Positions 17,791 to 26,129 of a DNA stretch of 64,000 bases are shown here, one piece after another. The notes beneath the pieces are model-generated. The model worked only from the letters and a program-made list of their open reading frames with translations, was not told the origin of the DNA and ran no database searches. The translations under genes were made by a program, and so were the position numbers. The stretch comes from Acidobacteriota bacterium (GTDB taxonomy: Bacteria > Acidobacteriota > Blastocatellia > Pyrinomonadales > Pyrinomonadaceae). The DNA lies in contig JAHBSI010000001.1 in assembly GCA_019639195.1 (NCBI GenBank), positions 806,001-870,000 on the forward strand. Reading direction: 5' to 3'. Numbering within the stretch: position 1 is the first letter of the stretch; each line of letters opens with the position of its first letter.

Positions 17791-19215
17791 ATGTTCGAAT
17801 CGATCCATTTCAGCTCAGGTGGGCGTAAAACCACGAATGCGTCAAAACCCGAGGTTCTCGCGCGTCTGCGTGAGATCGTCGGCGATGAGAATGTCGTGGT
17901 CGATTCCGAGCGCGTCGAGCCATACGGAGCGGACGCTGTAAAAGAGAAATTTCCGCCCGAAGCGGTCGTTTTTCCTGCGACGACCGCTGAGATGGCCGCG
18001 ATCATCAAGCTCGCAAATGAGTATCTATTTCCGGTGACGGCGCGAGGCGGCGGCGTTGGATACACGGGCGGTGCAGTACCTATTGACGGCGGCATAGTCG
18101 TCGGGACCGACCGCATGAAGACGATCATCGAGCTGAATGTCGATGATCTCTACGTGACGTGTCAGCCTGGCCTTACGACCTACGATGTTCAGCAGGCGGC
18201 CGCCGAGGTCGGACTGCTTTTTGCACCGGATCCTGCGAGCTATAAGGACTCATATATTGGCGGCAATATCGCTGAGAATGCGGGCGGAATGCGAACACCG
18301 AAGTACGGCGTTACAAAGCATCACGTCCTCGGCCTGGAGGTCGTAACAGGCACCGGCGAGATCATTCGCACGGGCGGCCGGACGGTAAAGAACGTCGTCG
18401 GCTTCGATCTGACGGGCTTGATGTGCGGTTCGGAAGGAATGCTCGGCATCATTACCGAAGCTACGCTCAAACTCCTGCCGATGCCCGAGGCTACATCGAC
18501 AGTACGTGCGAACTTTACGTCGATGGCTGCGGCCTGCAAGGTGCTGACAAAGTTTACGCCGCACGGCCTGCTTCCGATGGCGATGGAGGCGATCGATAAG
18601 TTCTGCATTGCCGCGGTCGAGGAGAATTTTGCATTCGGGCTTTCGCGTGAGGCCGAAGCGATCCTGCTTGTCGCCGTTGACGGCTCTCGAGAAGAGGTCG
18701 AGAAGAACGCACGGCTCATCGAGCAGATCATCGGCGAGAACGGCGGCTTTGACGTCATTCGTGCACGCTCAAAAGAGGAAGAGGATAAGCTCTGGGACGT
18801 GCGGCGTGCGATCTCGCCTTCGCTAATGAAATACGGCACGCTGAAGATAAACGAAGACGTCGTCGTACCGCGTTCTCGCGTGCCCGAACTCGTCGCCGGT
18901 GTCGAAGCGATCGGCAAACGCAACGATACCTTCGTTGCAAATTTCGGCCACGCAGGCGACGGCAATATTCACGTTAACTTTGTTGTCGATCGCGATGATG
19001 CTGAGGCGGTCGCACGTGCGAGAAAGTGCGTGAGCGAAACTTTCAAACTATCGGTCGAGCTTGGCGGCACGATCTCCGGCGAACATGGGATCGGATACGT
19101 CAAAGCCCCATATCTGGGCTATGCCGTCGATGACGCAACCCTCGCCGTGATGAAGGGCATCAAAAATACCTTCGACCCGAACGGCATCCTGAACCCCGGA
19201 AAGATGTTCGTCTAG
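17791..19215 (+). CDS. FAD-binding oxidase, GlcD-type (glycolate/D-lactate dehydrogenase-like)
   Basis: 474 residues. The PCMH FAD-binding domain spans about 40-220 (PVTARGGGVGYTGGAVP, then NIAENAGGMRTPKYG and VGFDLTGLMCGSEGMLGI). The C-terminal substrate domain has HAGDGNIHVNF and SGEHGIGYVK, whose His residues bind the metal and substrate carboxylate in this family. Such enzymes oxidise 2-hydroxy acids such as glycolate or D-lactate and pass electrons to the quinone pool, often with GlcE and GlcF, which are not encoded next door. The first 20 residues are not conserved and the true start could be somewhat downstream. It converges on the VWA gene with a 9-base gap. Confidence 0.9.
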   Translation: MFESIHFSSGGRKTTNASKPEVLARLREIVGDENVVVDSERVEPYGADAVKEKFPPEAVVFPATTAEMAAIIKLANEYLFPVTARGGGVGYTGGAVPIDGGIVVGTDRMKTIIELNVDDLYVTCQPGLTTYDVQQAAAEVGLLFAPDPASYKDSYIGGNIAENAGGMRTPKYGVTKHHVLGLEVVTGTGEIIRTGGRTVKNVVGFDLTGLMCGSEGMLGIITEATLKLLPMPEATSTVRANFTSMAAACKVLTKFTPHGLLPMAMEAIDKFCIAAVEENFAFGLSREAEAILLVAVDGSREEVEKNARLIEQIIGENGGFDVIRARSKEEEDKLWDVRRAISPSLMKYGTLKINEDVVVPRSRVPELVAGVEAIGKRNDTFVANFGHAGDGNIHVNFVVDRDDAEAVARARKCVSETFKLSVELGGTISGEHGIGYVKAPYLGYAVDDATLAVMKGIKNTFDPNGILNPGKMFV

Positions 19216-19224
19216 TGGATATTC

Positions 19225-20328
19225 CTATTTCTTGTCTGCTTTGTCAGACTTCGCAAAATAGCCTTGTCTGTGCGTTAGTTTGACCTTTTCGTTCTTAAGT
19301 TGCGGGTTGACGAGCTGGATCTCGATCTTTCGATACGAACCGTCACGATTTTGATTTGTCGGCTCGTAAGCTACGAGATATTGTGAACGCATCTCTTCCT
19401 CGATCTGCTTGAATGCCTGACGCAGTTCGTTCTCGTCACGCGGGAAGAATGCACGCCCGCCGGTCCGCTCGGAGACCTTGTTGAGCGTCCCTTTATCGAC
19501 GCCGCCATAAAAGCCGTCGCCGATGCCGACCGAATAGATTATCGCCTCGGAACGCACGGCGGCATCGACGGCATCGTCAAGCCGCTTCTGGCCGGATGTG
19601 TTCTGTCCGTCCGTGAGGAGGATGATCGCACGCCGCGTTCTCTCCGGTGCGGCACGGAGAACCTCACGCGATGTCACCCAGATCGCGTCCCAGATCGCGG
19701 TCGAGCCCTGTATGCCCTGATTTCGACCCGAGATCGGCGGCGTTCCGGGAACGGAGCCTCCAACGACGACACCTCCGCCGACGTAACCCGAAGGCGGCAC
19801 GAACTTTACATTCTCGATCGCACGTCTTAGCCGCGTGAGATTGTTCGTCATATCCTGTTCGAGCGTTGTCTCGCCGGTAAAGCTAAGAACGGCGACCTCG
19901 TCTTTTGACGGGCGAACGACCGATTCGAGGAATGAGATCGCTGCGTCCTTTTCATCCGGCAGAGTTCGCTGCTGCGAGACGCTCACGTCGATCAGGATCG
20001 AAAGGCTCAGCGGCAGGTCGACCTGACGCGTAAAGGTCGAAAGTTCCTGCGGTACGCCGTCTTCAAGAAGTTTGATATCGCTTTTAGTAAGATTCGTGAG
20101 GAGGCGCCGGTTGCGGTCCTGTGCGGTAAAAAGGACGTTGACGACCTCTGTGTCGATCTTAAGAACCTCATCGTCGACGATCGGTGTCTGAGACGGTGTT
20201 GCAGAAGGCGGCGGAGTCGGACTAGCGGCGGCAGTCTGTGCCGCGACGTTCTCCGTGTCATCGGCAAAAAAGAACCCCGTGCAGAGCACTGCGAACGCTA
20301 GAACCAAACTCAACTTGCGAAGCATCAC
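19225..20328 (-). CDS. Secreted VWA domain protein (acidobacterial TIGR03436 type), copy 2
   Basis: 367 residues with a signal peptide (hydrophobic residues about 8-25) and a Pro/Thr-rich linker (SPTPPPSATPSQTP). A strand-rich preface (VNVLFTAQDRNRRLLTNLTKSDIKLLEDG) precedes a VWA domain with MIDAS motif DVSVS in ILIDVSVSQQ, and a later LLTDGQNTSG. The C-terminus ends in an EMRSQYLVAYEP segment and a strand, the hallmark of VWFA-related Acidobacterium proteins. Function unknown; VWA domains bind partner proteins through a divalent metal. It follows a paralogue by 17 bases. Confidence 0.88.
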   Translation of the reverse strand: MMLRKLSLVLAFAVLCTGFFFADDTENVAAQTAAASPTPPPSATPSQTPIVDDEVLKIDTEVVNVLFTAQDRNRRLLTNLTKSDIKLLEDGVPQELSTFTRQVDLPLSLSILIDVSVSQQRTLPDEKDAAISFLESVVRPSKDEVAVLSFTGETTLEQDMTNNLTRLRRAIENVKFVPPSGYVGGGVVVGGSVPGTPPISGRNQGIQGSTAIWDAIWVTSREVLRAAPERTRRAIILLTDGQNTSGQKRLDDAVDAAVRSEAIIYSVGIGDGFYGGVDKGTLNKVSERTGGRAFFPRDENELRQAFKQIEEEMRSQYLVAYEPTNQNRDGSYRKIEIQLVNPQLKNEKVKLTHRQGYFAKSDKADKK

Positions 20329-20345
20329 AAAAACCTCTTTCTTCC

Positions 20346-21329
20346 TTACCTCAGGCTGTCCCTAACCGCACGATAGCTCGACTTTGTCCTGATCTTGTAT
20401 TTATCCGCTTTCTTCGGATCGGTAAATTTGACCTCGACCTTGCGAACACGGCCATTCAAGCTCTGATCCGAAGGCTTGTACGTAATGATGTACTGCGAGC
20501 GAAGCTCTTTTGAGATCTTCGTAAAAGAGCGTTCGAGTTCGAGCATATCGCCCGTATAAAAAACGTCGCCGCCGGTCTCGCCGCAAAGTTTTTCGAGGGC
20601 CTTGTCACCCGGATCGCGATCCATTCCCATGTCAACGCCCGGAACCGTCCCGAGAAATCCCGCCTTTGTTGAGATCGCAAAGATCGTCGTCTCAGTTCGC
20701 TGTGCGATGTCGATCGCGTCAGCGAGAACTGAGCGGCTGTATGTATCATCGCCGTCCGTGATAACCACGAGGACACGTCGTCCGGGCACGTTTCGCATCT
20801 TCTCATCACAAAATTCCCAGATCGCATCGTAAAGAGCCGTCTGCGAACCCGTTTTATTCACCTTATCGACCGCCTTGTCGAGCATATCGAGCTTATCGGT
20901 GAAATCCTGAAGCAGCTTGATCTCGTGATCGAACGTCATAAACGCCGCCTTGTCCTTACGAAGACGTGTGACGGTGTAGATAAAGTTCCTCGCAGCTTCC
21001 TTCTCAAACTTTAATTTGCCGGCCGTTGACGGCGACGTATCCATTAGTACGCCGACATAAACGGGCGGATTCGTTTGCTCATCCGAAAAGAATGTGATCT
21101 CCTGCCGAACACCATCCTCGAACACTGCGAAGTCTCCGCGCGTCATTCCGCTGACAAGTTCCTTCTTGCCCATTGTTACCGTCACCGGCAGCCTTACCTC
21201 GAAGACCTTCGAGGCGCCTTCGTCCTCGGTGGGTGTCGGCGTCGGGGTCGCAGTCTGTCCGAGAGCCGCGACGCTCAGCGTCAAAAGGCAAAATAGGAGA
21301 AACGTTAGATTTATACGGAACGAATGCAT
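20346..21329 (-). CDS. Secreted VWA domain protein (acidobacterial TIGR03436 type), copy 1
   Basis: 327 residues, with a Sec signal peptide and a short TPTPTPTE linker. DFAVFEDGVRQEITFFS (the VWFA-related preface), MIDAS DTSPS in VLMDTSPSTAG, and VVITDGDDTYSR define the VWA domain; ELRSQYIITYKPSDQ near the C-terminus matches the corresponding segment of the neighbouring copy. The two genes clearly arose by duplication but now differ widely outside these motifs. First gene of a two-gene operon, divergent from the mutase gene at 21482. No enzyme motif seen. Confidence 0.88.
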   Translation of the reverse strand: MHSFRINLTFLLFCLLTLSVAALGQTATPTPTPTEDEGASKVFEVRLPVTVTMGKKELVSGMTRGDFAVFEDGVRQEITFFSDEQTNPPVYVGVLMDTSPSTAGKLKFEKEAARNFIYTVTRLRKDKAAFMTFDHEIKLLQDFTDKLDMLDKAVDKVNKTGSQTALYDAIWEFCDEKMRNVPGRRVLVVITDGDDTYSRSVLADAIDIAQRTETTIFAISTKAGFLGTVPGVDMGMDRDPGDKALEKLCGETGGDVFYTGDMLELERSFTKISKELRSQYIITYKPSDQSLNGRVRKVEVKFTDPKKADKYKIRTKSSYRAVRDSLR

Positions 21330-21481
21330 AGAGATAGCGCTTTTGTTACAAGGTTTTCGATGCGTTTACACGAACAGGCGGTTGCCTTTTAGTATTAGTT
21401 TGGACAGTATATCAAAGACTTGGCCGTGCTCGATGTCGGCGCGTTGATTCGCGGGCAAGATTCGGCCAAACTACAAGAAGC

Positions 21482-22834
21482 GTGATAGATAAGAACATTT
21501 TTCGGGAATATGACATTCGCGGCATCGTCGGCGAACACCTGAATGAGGACGTCGTTGCTGAACTTTCGCGTGCGATCGGCGCCTTTTTTGCGCAAAATGG
21601 AGCCCGAAAGATAGCTATCGGCTTTGATGCACGGCGAAGTTCGCCGGTCTTTGCCCAAATATTGTCGGACGGCCTTAACGCTTCGGGCATCGACGTTATT
21701 TCGATCGGACAGGTGCCGACGCCGGTTCTTTATCATACGGTCTTCACGCGTGATGTCGATGGCGGCGTTATGATCACGGGTTCGCACAATCCGCCTGATC
21801 ATAACGGTTTCAAGATATGCCTTGGCCATGCGGCACTTTTCGGTTCGCAGATACAGGAAATTCGCGCCATCGCCGAAAAAGGCGAATTTGTTGAAGGCAG
21901 CGGTACGAGCGAAGAGATCTTCGTGCTCGACAAATACTGCGATGATGTTGCTAGGCGGATCTCTATGGGCAGCCGACCGATAAAGGCGGTGATAGATGCC
22001 GGCAACGGGATGGCAGGTGTAACGGCCGTACCGGTCTTTGATCTTCTCGGCGTCGAGATGATCAAGCTTTTTGTCGAGCCGGATTCGAATTTCCCCAACC
22101 ATCATCCGGACCCGACCGTCACCGAAAACCTTGAGGACACGATCCGTGCCGTTCGTGAGAATGATGCGGATATCGGCATTGCGTTCGACGGCGATGGCGA
22201 CCGAATTGGGGTCGTGGATGAAAACGGACGCATTCTCTGGGGCGATGAGCTGATGGTCCTTCTCTCGCGTGCCGTCCTTGTCGAACGCCCCGGGGCGACG
22301 ATCATCGGCGAAGTAAAATGCTCCGAGACGCTCTTTGACGACATACGTGCGCATGGCGGCAACGCCATTATGTGGAAGGCCGGCCATTCGCTCATCAAGG
22401 CCAAGATGAAGGAGACCGATGCCGCTCTTGCGGGCGAGATGAGCGGCCATATCTTCTTTGCCGACAGATTTTACGGCTTTGATGATGCAACTTACGCCGG
22501 CGCACGAGTTCTCGAAATTCTCTCAAAGACCGACAAACCGATCTCAGAACTGCTCGCGGACCTCCCAAAGACCTTTTCCACGCCCGAGATCCGTGTAGAT
22601 TGTCCGGATGAAGCAAAATTCGACATCGTCCGCCAGATCACGGAGCATTTCTCCGCGGATCACAAGGTCGATACAACAGACGGTGCCCGAATTAGCTTCG
22701 AGCACGGCTGGGGCCTTGTGCGGGCTTCGAACACGCAGGCCATCCTCGTTCTTCGTTGCGAGGCAGACTCGCAACAGCACCTCGATGAGATCGAGCAGAC
22801 CATCCGCACGGCGATCTCGCAGCTTCAAAAATAG
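21482..22834 (+). CDS. Phosphomannomutase/phosphoglucomutase
   Basis: 450 residues from a GTG (no good upstream ATG). It interconverts hexose 1- and 6-phosphates and so feeds GDP-mannose or UDP-glucose to the polysaccharide genes at 7-15 kb. DIRGIVGEHL at the N-terminus, phosphoserine loop TGSHNPPDHNG with S101, metal loop DGDGDR near residue 240 and the GEMSGHIFF sugar-binding loop near 320 are all intact, and length is normal for the AlgC/ManB group. The final 38 codons occur a second time 311 bases downstream, outside the gene, with one silent change (22822 versus 23133). Confidence 0.93.
   Translation: MIDKNIFREYDIRGIVGEHLNEDVVAELSRAIGAFFAQNGARKIAIGFDARRSSPVFAQILSDGLNASGIDVISIGQVPTPVLYHTVFTRDVDGGVMITGSHNPPDHNGFKICLGHAALFGSQIQEIRAIAEKGEFVEGSGTSEEIFVLDKYCDDVARRISMGSRPIKAVIDAGNGMAGVTAVPVFDLLGVEMIKLFVEPDSNFPNHHPDPTVTENLEDTIRAVRENDADIGIAFDGDGDRIGVVDENGRILWGDELMVLLSRAVLVERPGATIIGEVKCSETLFDDIRAHGGNAIMWKAGHSLIKAKMKETDAALAGEMSGHIFFADRFYGFDDATYAGARVLEILSKTDKPISELLADLPKTFSTPEIRVDCPDEAKFDIVRQITEHFSADHKVDTTDGARISFEHGWGLVRASNTQAILVLRCEADSQQHLDEIEQTIRTAISQLQK
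22718..22834 (+). repeat. Direct repeat, copy 1 (3' end of the mutase gene)
   Basis: 117 bases covering the last 38 codons and stop of the phosphohexomutase gene. An almost identical copy lies at 23029-23145, offset by 311 bases, with one substitution (22822 G, 23133 A; CAG/CAA, both Gln). Confidence 0.95.
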
Positions 22835-23028
22835 AACCACAAAGAGCGCAAAGGGCTGCCGGCTGCGGAAGCTTTGAGGCGAGATCACGAAGGATAAGCG
22901 GTGGTTAGCCACGAATGCGCGAATGTTGTCTGTCCCAAGGAGTTTGGAACAAATCGGGCCGTGAGCCCTTACTGGCGTGCGGGCTTCGGCAAACGGCGGA
23001 GTATTCCGCTGGAAGAGCCATTACTGGC
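22835..23028. other. Non-coding spacer with short dispersed-type repeats
   Basis: No credible gene. The first hundred bases have the look of the short intergenic repeats seen across many environmental genomes (an aaccacaaagagcgcaaag stretch at 22835, and agccacgaatgcgcgaat near 22908). After this come two 26-base near-identical units (22963-22988, 23015-23040). The whole gap 22835-23280 holds only these repeats, the duplicated gene end and a terminator. Confidence 0.7.
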
Positions 23029-23040
23029 GTGCGGGCTTCG
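22963..23040. repeat. Two 26-base direct repeats with a 52-base period
   Basis: Units at 22963-22988 and 23015-23040 share gagcc, one variable base, then ttactggcgtgcgggcttcg. After the first unit the sequence continues with gcaaacggcg; after the second it runs straight into the duplicated mutase tail. The last 12 bases of each unit (gtgcgggcttcg) also occur inside the mutase gene at 22718-22729. Confidence 0.9.
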
Positions 23041-23145
23041 AACACGCAGGCCATCCTCGTTCTTCGTTGCGAGGCAGACTCGCAACAGCACCTCGATGAG
23101 ATCGAGCAGACCATCCGCACGGCGATCTCGCAACTTCAAAAATAG
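23029..23145 (+). pseudogene. Duplicated 3' fragment of the phosphohexomutase gene
   Basis: Second copy of the final 38 codons of the mutase, in a frame that is open upstream to 22915 but with no start or domain of its own. It is a recombination by-product and not an independent gene. The high identity, including silent sites, implies a recent event or continuing conversion between the copies. Confidence 0.9.
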
Positions 23146-23195
23146 TTCCAAATACCATCTGGTACACGGGTCTGAATGCGTTGCCTCCAAATGCG

Positions 23196-23238
23196 AAAAG
23201 ATCCCGCAAAGCCGGCTCAAGGCTGACTTTGCGGGATC
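23196..23238 (-). terminator. Rho-independent terminator of the secreted repeat protein gene
   Basis: On the minus strand a 12-base-pair stem (23227-23238 with 23200-23211), extended by further pairs around a five-base loop, is followed by TTTTC (23196-23200). It lies about 43 bases after the stop at 23281. Confidence 0.78.
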
Positions 23239-23280
23239 GGTCAAAAGGATACGGACCCTATGTTGTCCGGTTGCTAACGC

Positions 23281-24363
23281 TTAGTAACGGGTATAGACGA
23301 TGGTTTGGCCGTCCGTATCCGAAACCGTGCGGAATCCGTTGCCCTGGCGATATACACGCGAGGAATACGGGCCCATCCGCAGCGTATTGCCGTTCAGCTT
23401 GCCGTACGAAGGTGCTCCGTTGCCCATCACAACGGTAACGTTGCCTTCCTGGGTTATCGTCATCGTCATGCGCGAGCCGTCTTGCGGGCTGTTCGCGTAG
23501 AACGTGCCTACGGCCCAGTTCGGCGGACGCGAACCATTGTTCCAATCATCGTTGCCGCCATCCGACCAGCCCTGCTTGCTGTAGCTGATCGTCTCGCGGT
23601 TCATCGTGCTGACCGTATCGAGGCCGTTCCGGGTTCTCACAAGCGTTGCCGAATCCCGGCCGAACGTAAGCAGGCCGCGATAGTAACGGCCGTAGCTGAC
23701 CGGCTGGCCGTTAACGCTTGACGTTGCACGGCCGTTGGACTGGATCGCGAGCGTTATCCTTTCGCCACGCGGGCCAACTCCGTAATACGTACCGACGGCC
23801 CAGTTCGGCGGACGCGACATCTGCCAGTTATCATCCCAACCTCCGCCTTGGTTGCCGGGATAATTTGGGTTGCCATTCCAACCGCCGCTCCAGCCGCCGC
23901 CATCGAGGCCGGGAAGGTCATAAGTGTCGGCGACGGTGTTAAGGTCGTTGCGCATTTGCCGCCACTGACGTTCAATATCGCGTTGGAAGGGCAGGCGGTT
24001 AATGATGTCGTTAACAGGTTGTCCGGCACGGACGACATCTTCCACGTCGTTTCGGACCTCCCACCAGTTCCGTGAGCGGTCAAAATTGCTGCGGAGACGG
24101 TCCAGGGAGTTCTCAAAATTCCGAACGTAGCCGTTGTACTCATCTTCGCGGGGTGTGTTATTCAGTATGCTCCTGTCCAGCGCACGTTTGAAATCGCGTT
24201 TAAACGTATCGCTGCTGTTCTCGAGGCGTTTGATAATGTCGCTTACATTTCGTTTTGAATAGCGGTTCTGGTTGCGAAGTTGTGCGTTAGCGACCGTCGG
24301 CAATACGACGGCTGCGCAGATCGCGACCACAAAGAGTGAAAATATTCTTTCAAGTCTGGTCAT
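23281..24363 (-). CDS. Secreted protein with two C-terminal beta-rich repeats
   Basis: 360 residues with a signal peptide (cleavage after VANA, near residue 27). Residues 30-150 are charged and helical. A Gly/Trp/Asn-rich linker (about 153-182) leads to two tandem repeats of about 80 residues: 183-264 and 278-360, each opening with SRPPNWAVGT(Y/F)Y and continuing with strands ending in VS...I.Y. An ATG at 24363 is preceded by AGGAGG at 8 bases, a strong site, and a terminator follows the gene. It is not a known enzyme to me; an envelope or matrix role is a guess. Confidence 0.82.
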   Translation of the reverse strand: MTRLERIFSLFVVAICAAVVLPTVANAQLRNQNRYSKRNVSDIIKRLENSSDTFKRDFKRALDRSILNNTPREDEYNGYVRNFENSLDRLRSNFDRSRNWWEVRNDVEDVVRAGQPVNDIINRLPFQRDIERQWRQMRNDLNTVADTYDLPGLDGGGWSGGWNGNPNYPGNQGGGWDDNWQMSRPPNWAVGTYYGVGPRGERITLAIQSNGRATSSVNGQPVSYGRYYRGLLTFGRDSATLVRTRNGLDTVSTMNRETISYSKQGWSDGGNDDWNNGSRPPNWAVGTFYANSPQDGSRMTMTITQEGNVTVVMGNGAPSYGKLNGNTLRMGPYSSRVYRQGNGFRTVSDTDGQTIVYTRY

Positions 24364-24548
24364 TGGTTGGGTCCTCCTAATAAGTAGCTCAACAAATTGG
24401 CCAAAGGCCTGAGAGACCGCAGTGATCTCTCACAGATTTGATTCCATCGAGCACACTGCCCGTTGCAATCAAATCTTCAAAATACGAATACCGTTGAAGC
24501 ATCTGAATTATAGTAAAATAGCTTACCTGCATCAATCTGTTTCATCTT

Positions 24549-25580
24549 ATGCGTCTTGAAGACCTCGACTTTCCACTGCCGGCCGAACAAATTGCACAAA
24601 CCCCGTTGGCAAGCCGCTCGGCATCGAGGATGCTGATCACAGATCGCCAAAGGGGCGAGTTCCGGGACGGAATGTTCACGGACCTCGTTGACGAACTTGG
24701 CAGCTCGGACGTTCTCGTGCTGAACAACACAAAGGTCTTTCCCGCAAGGCTTTTTGGAAATATCGAGACGGGTGCGGCGATCGAACTGCTCCTTACCGAA
24801 GAGATCGAACCGTTAGTCTGGGAGGCAGTTGCACGTCCGGGAAAGCGCCTCGCAGCAGGGAAGCGTGTCATTTTCGATGAGCGGCTTTCGGCCGAAGTTA
24901 TCGAGAAACTTGATAACGGCCGCGTCCGTTTTCGCTTTCACGCGATCGGCGATCTTGACGAAGAGATCGACCGTCTAGGCCGAACACCGCTGCCGCCATA
25001 TATTACGCCCGTCGAGGAAAAACGCGAGTTTGACCGTGAGCGGTATCAGACCGTCTTTGCCGCCGAACGCGGTGCGATCGCGGCACCGACCGCGGGCCTG
25101 CACTTTACCGACGAGATCCTCGCGCGTATCCGTGAGAACGGTACGGAGATCGTCGAATTGACGCTGCACGTCGGATACGGGACGTTCGAACCTGTACGAG
25201 TGACAGAGCTTGCAGAGCATCGCGTCCTGCCCGAGCGATTCTCGATCAGCGAAGCTGCAGCGGAGTCGCTCAACAATGCACTTGACGCGGGAAAACGCAT
25301 TGTTGCCGTCGGCACCACGACAACAAGGGCCTTAGAATCGGCGATACGGAAAACAGGCAGATTCGCGGCCGGCAAGGATGTTGCGGACGTTACAGTCACT
25401 CCGGGTTACGAATTCAAAGCGGTCTCGGCCCTCGTAACTAACTTTCACCTGCCGAAGAGTTCGCTGCTGATTCTCGTTTCCACATTCGGCGGGCACGAAC
25501 TTATAATGAACGCCTACGGACATGCTGTTCGTGCGGGCTATCGGTTCTACAGCTACGGCGACTGTATGTTCGTAAAATAA
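24549..25580 (+). CDS. queA: tRNA preQ1(34) S-adenosylmethionine ribosyltransferase-isomerase
   Basis: 343 residues, the normal length. QueA transfers and isomerises the ribosyl group of SAM onto preQ1 at position 34 of GUN tRNAs, giving epoxyqueuosine. FHLPKSSLLILVSTFGG, PTAGLHFT, the GTFEPVR motif and the N-terminal LEDLDFPLPAEQIAQ segment all match the family. It is the first gene of a three-gene run: its stop overlaps the acetyltransferase start by one base (TAATG), and thiE follows. No preQ1 riboswitch was recognised in the 185 bases upstream. Confidence 0.96.
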   Translation: MRLEDLDFPLPAEQIAQTPLASRSASRMLITDRQRGEFRDGMFTDLVDELGSSDVLVLNNTKVFPARLFGNIETGAAIELLLTEEIEPLVWEAVARPGKRLAAGKRVIFDERLSAEVIEKLDNGRVRFRFHAIGDLDEEIDRLGRTPLPPYITPVEEKREFDRERYQTVFAAERGAIAAPTAGLHFTDEILARIRENGTEIVELTLHVGYGTFEPVRVTELAEHRVLPERFSISEAAAESLNNALDAGKRIVAVGTTTTRALESAIRKTGRFAAGKDVADVTVTPGYEFKAVSALVTNFHLPKSSLLILVSTFGGHELIMNAYGHAVRAGYRFYSYGDCMFVK

Positions 25581-26113
25581 TGCAGCTTATCGACTCGATA
25601 AAGAATCTTTTTGGTCCGACGGCACGACTATCCGTGTCGAGGGTCAAGACCGTGCCGCCGGGCGAATACACAATTCGACCGCTTACGAAACGGCATCTTC
25701 GCGACGTTACGCTGCTGAACGCCATCTGCTTTCCGAATGGCGACAGCTACACACGGCACACACTCGATTTTCTGCTAAGCCAACCTACGACGCTCTCGTA
25801 CCGTATCGTTACGGAAGATAATGAGACGGTCGGCTTCGCTTTTGTGATGGTGAATGAGGGCGGCACGGCACACTTGACGACGATAGGCATCTCACCCGAA
25901 CATCGCCGCCGCGGACTCGCAAAACGCCTTCTCCTGCATGTTGAGAACGCCCTTCGAGCTCGGTCGATAAACACGCTTATCCTGGAGGTTCGCGTAAAGA
26001 ACACGGCCGCCCAGGAACTCTATCGGCAGAAAGGCTTTTATGTCGTGCAGCGTTTGAACAAATATTACACCGACGGTGAAGACTGCTTCCTGATGATGAA
26101 GGCCGTATATTGA
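25580..26113 (+). CDS. GNAT family N-acetyltransferase
   Basis: 177 residues. The first 25 residues are a non-conserved lead; the GNAT fold follows with TIGISPEHRRRGLAKRLL (acetyl-CoA-binding motif A, R/Q-x-x-G-x-A form, about residues 105-122), then ILEVRVKNTAAQELYRQKGF (motif B), which is highly like RimI-type N-terminal protein acetyltransferases. The NTAAQELYRQKGF stretch is typical of RimI, but the assignment to ribosomal protein S18 is not secure. Overlaps queA by one base. Confidence 0.85.
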   Translation: MQLIDSIKNLFGPTARLSVSRVKTVPPGEYTIRPLTKRHLRDVTLLNAICFPNGDSYTRHTLDFLLSQPTTLSYRIVTEDNETVGFAFVMVNEGGTAHLTTIGISPEHRRRGLAKRLLLHVENALRARSINTLILEVRVKNTAAQELYRQKGFYVVQRLNKYYTDGEDCFLMMKAVY

Positions 26114-26129
26114 TGTCGAGGGGATCGCC

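Noticed and set aside
22915..23145. A 76-codon open frame on the plus strand after the mutase gene
   Set aside because: Its C-terminal half is only the copied end of the mutase gene, its N-terminal half is repeat sequence, and there is no ribosome-binding site or domain.
24364..24548. Possible preQ1 riboswitch before queA
   Set aside because: No preQ1-I or preQ1-II type pseudoknot or conserved core was recognised.
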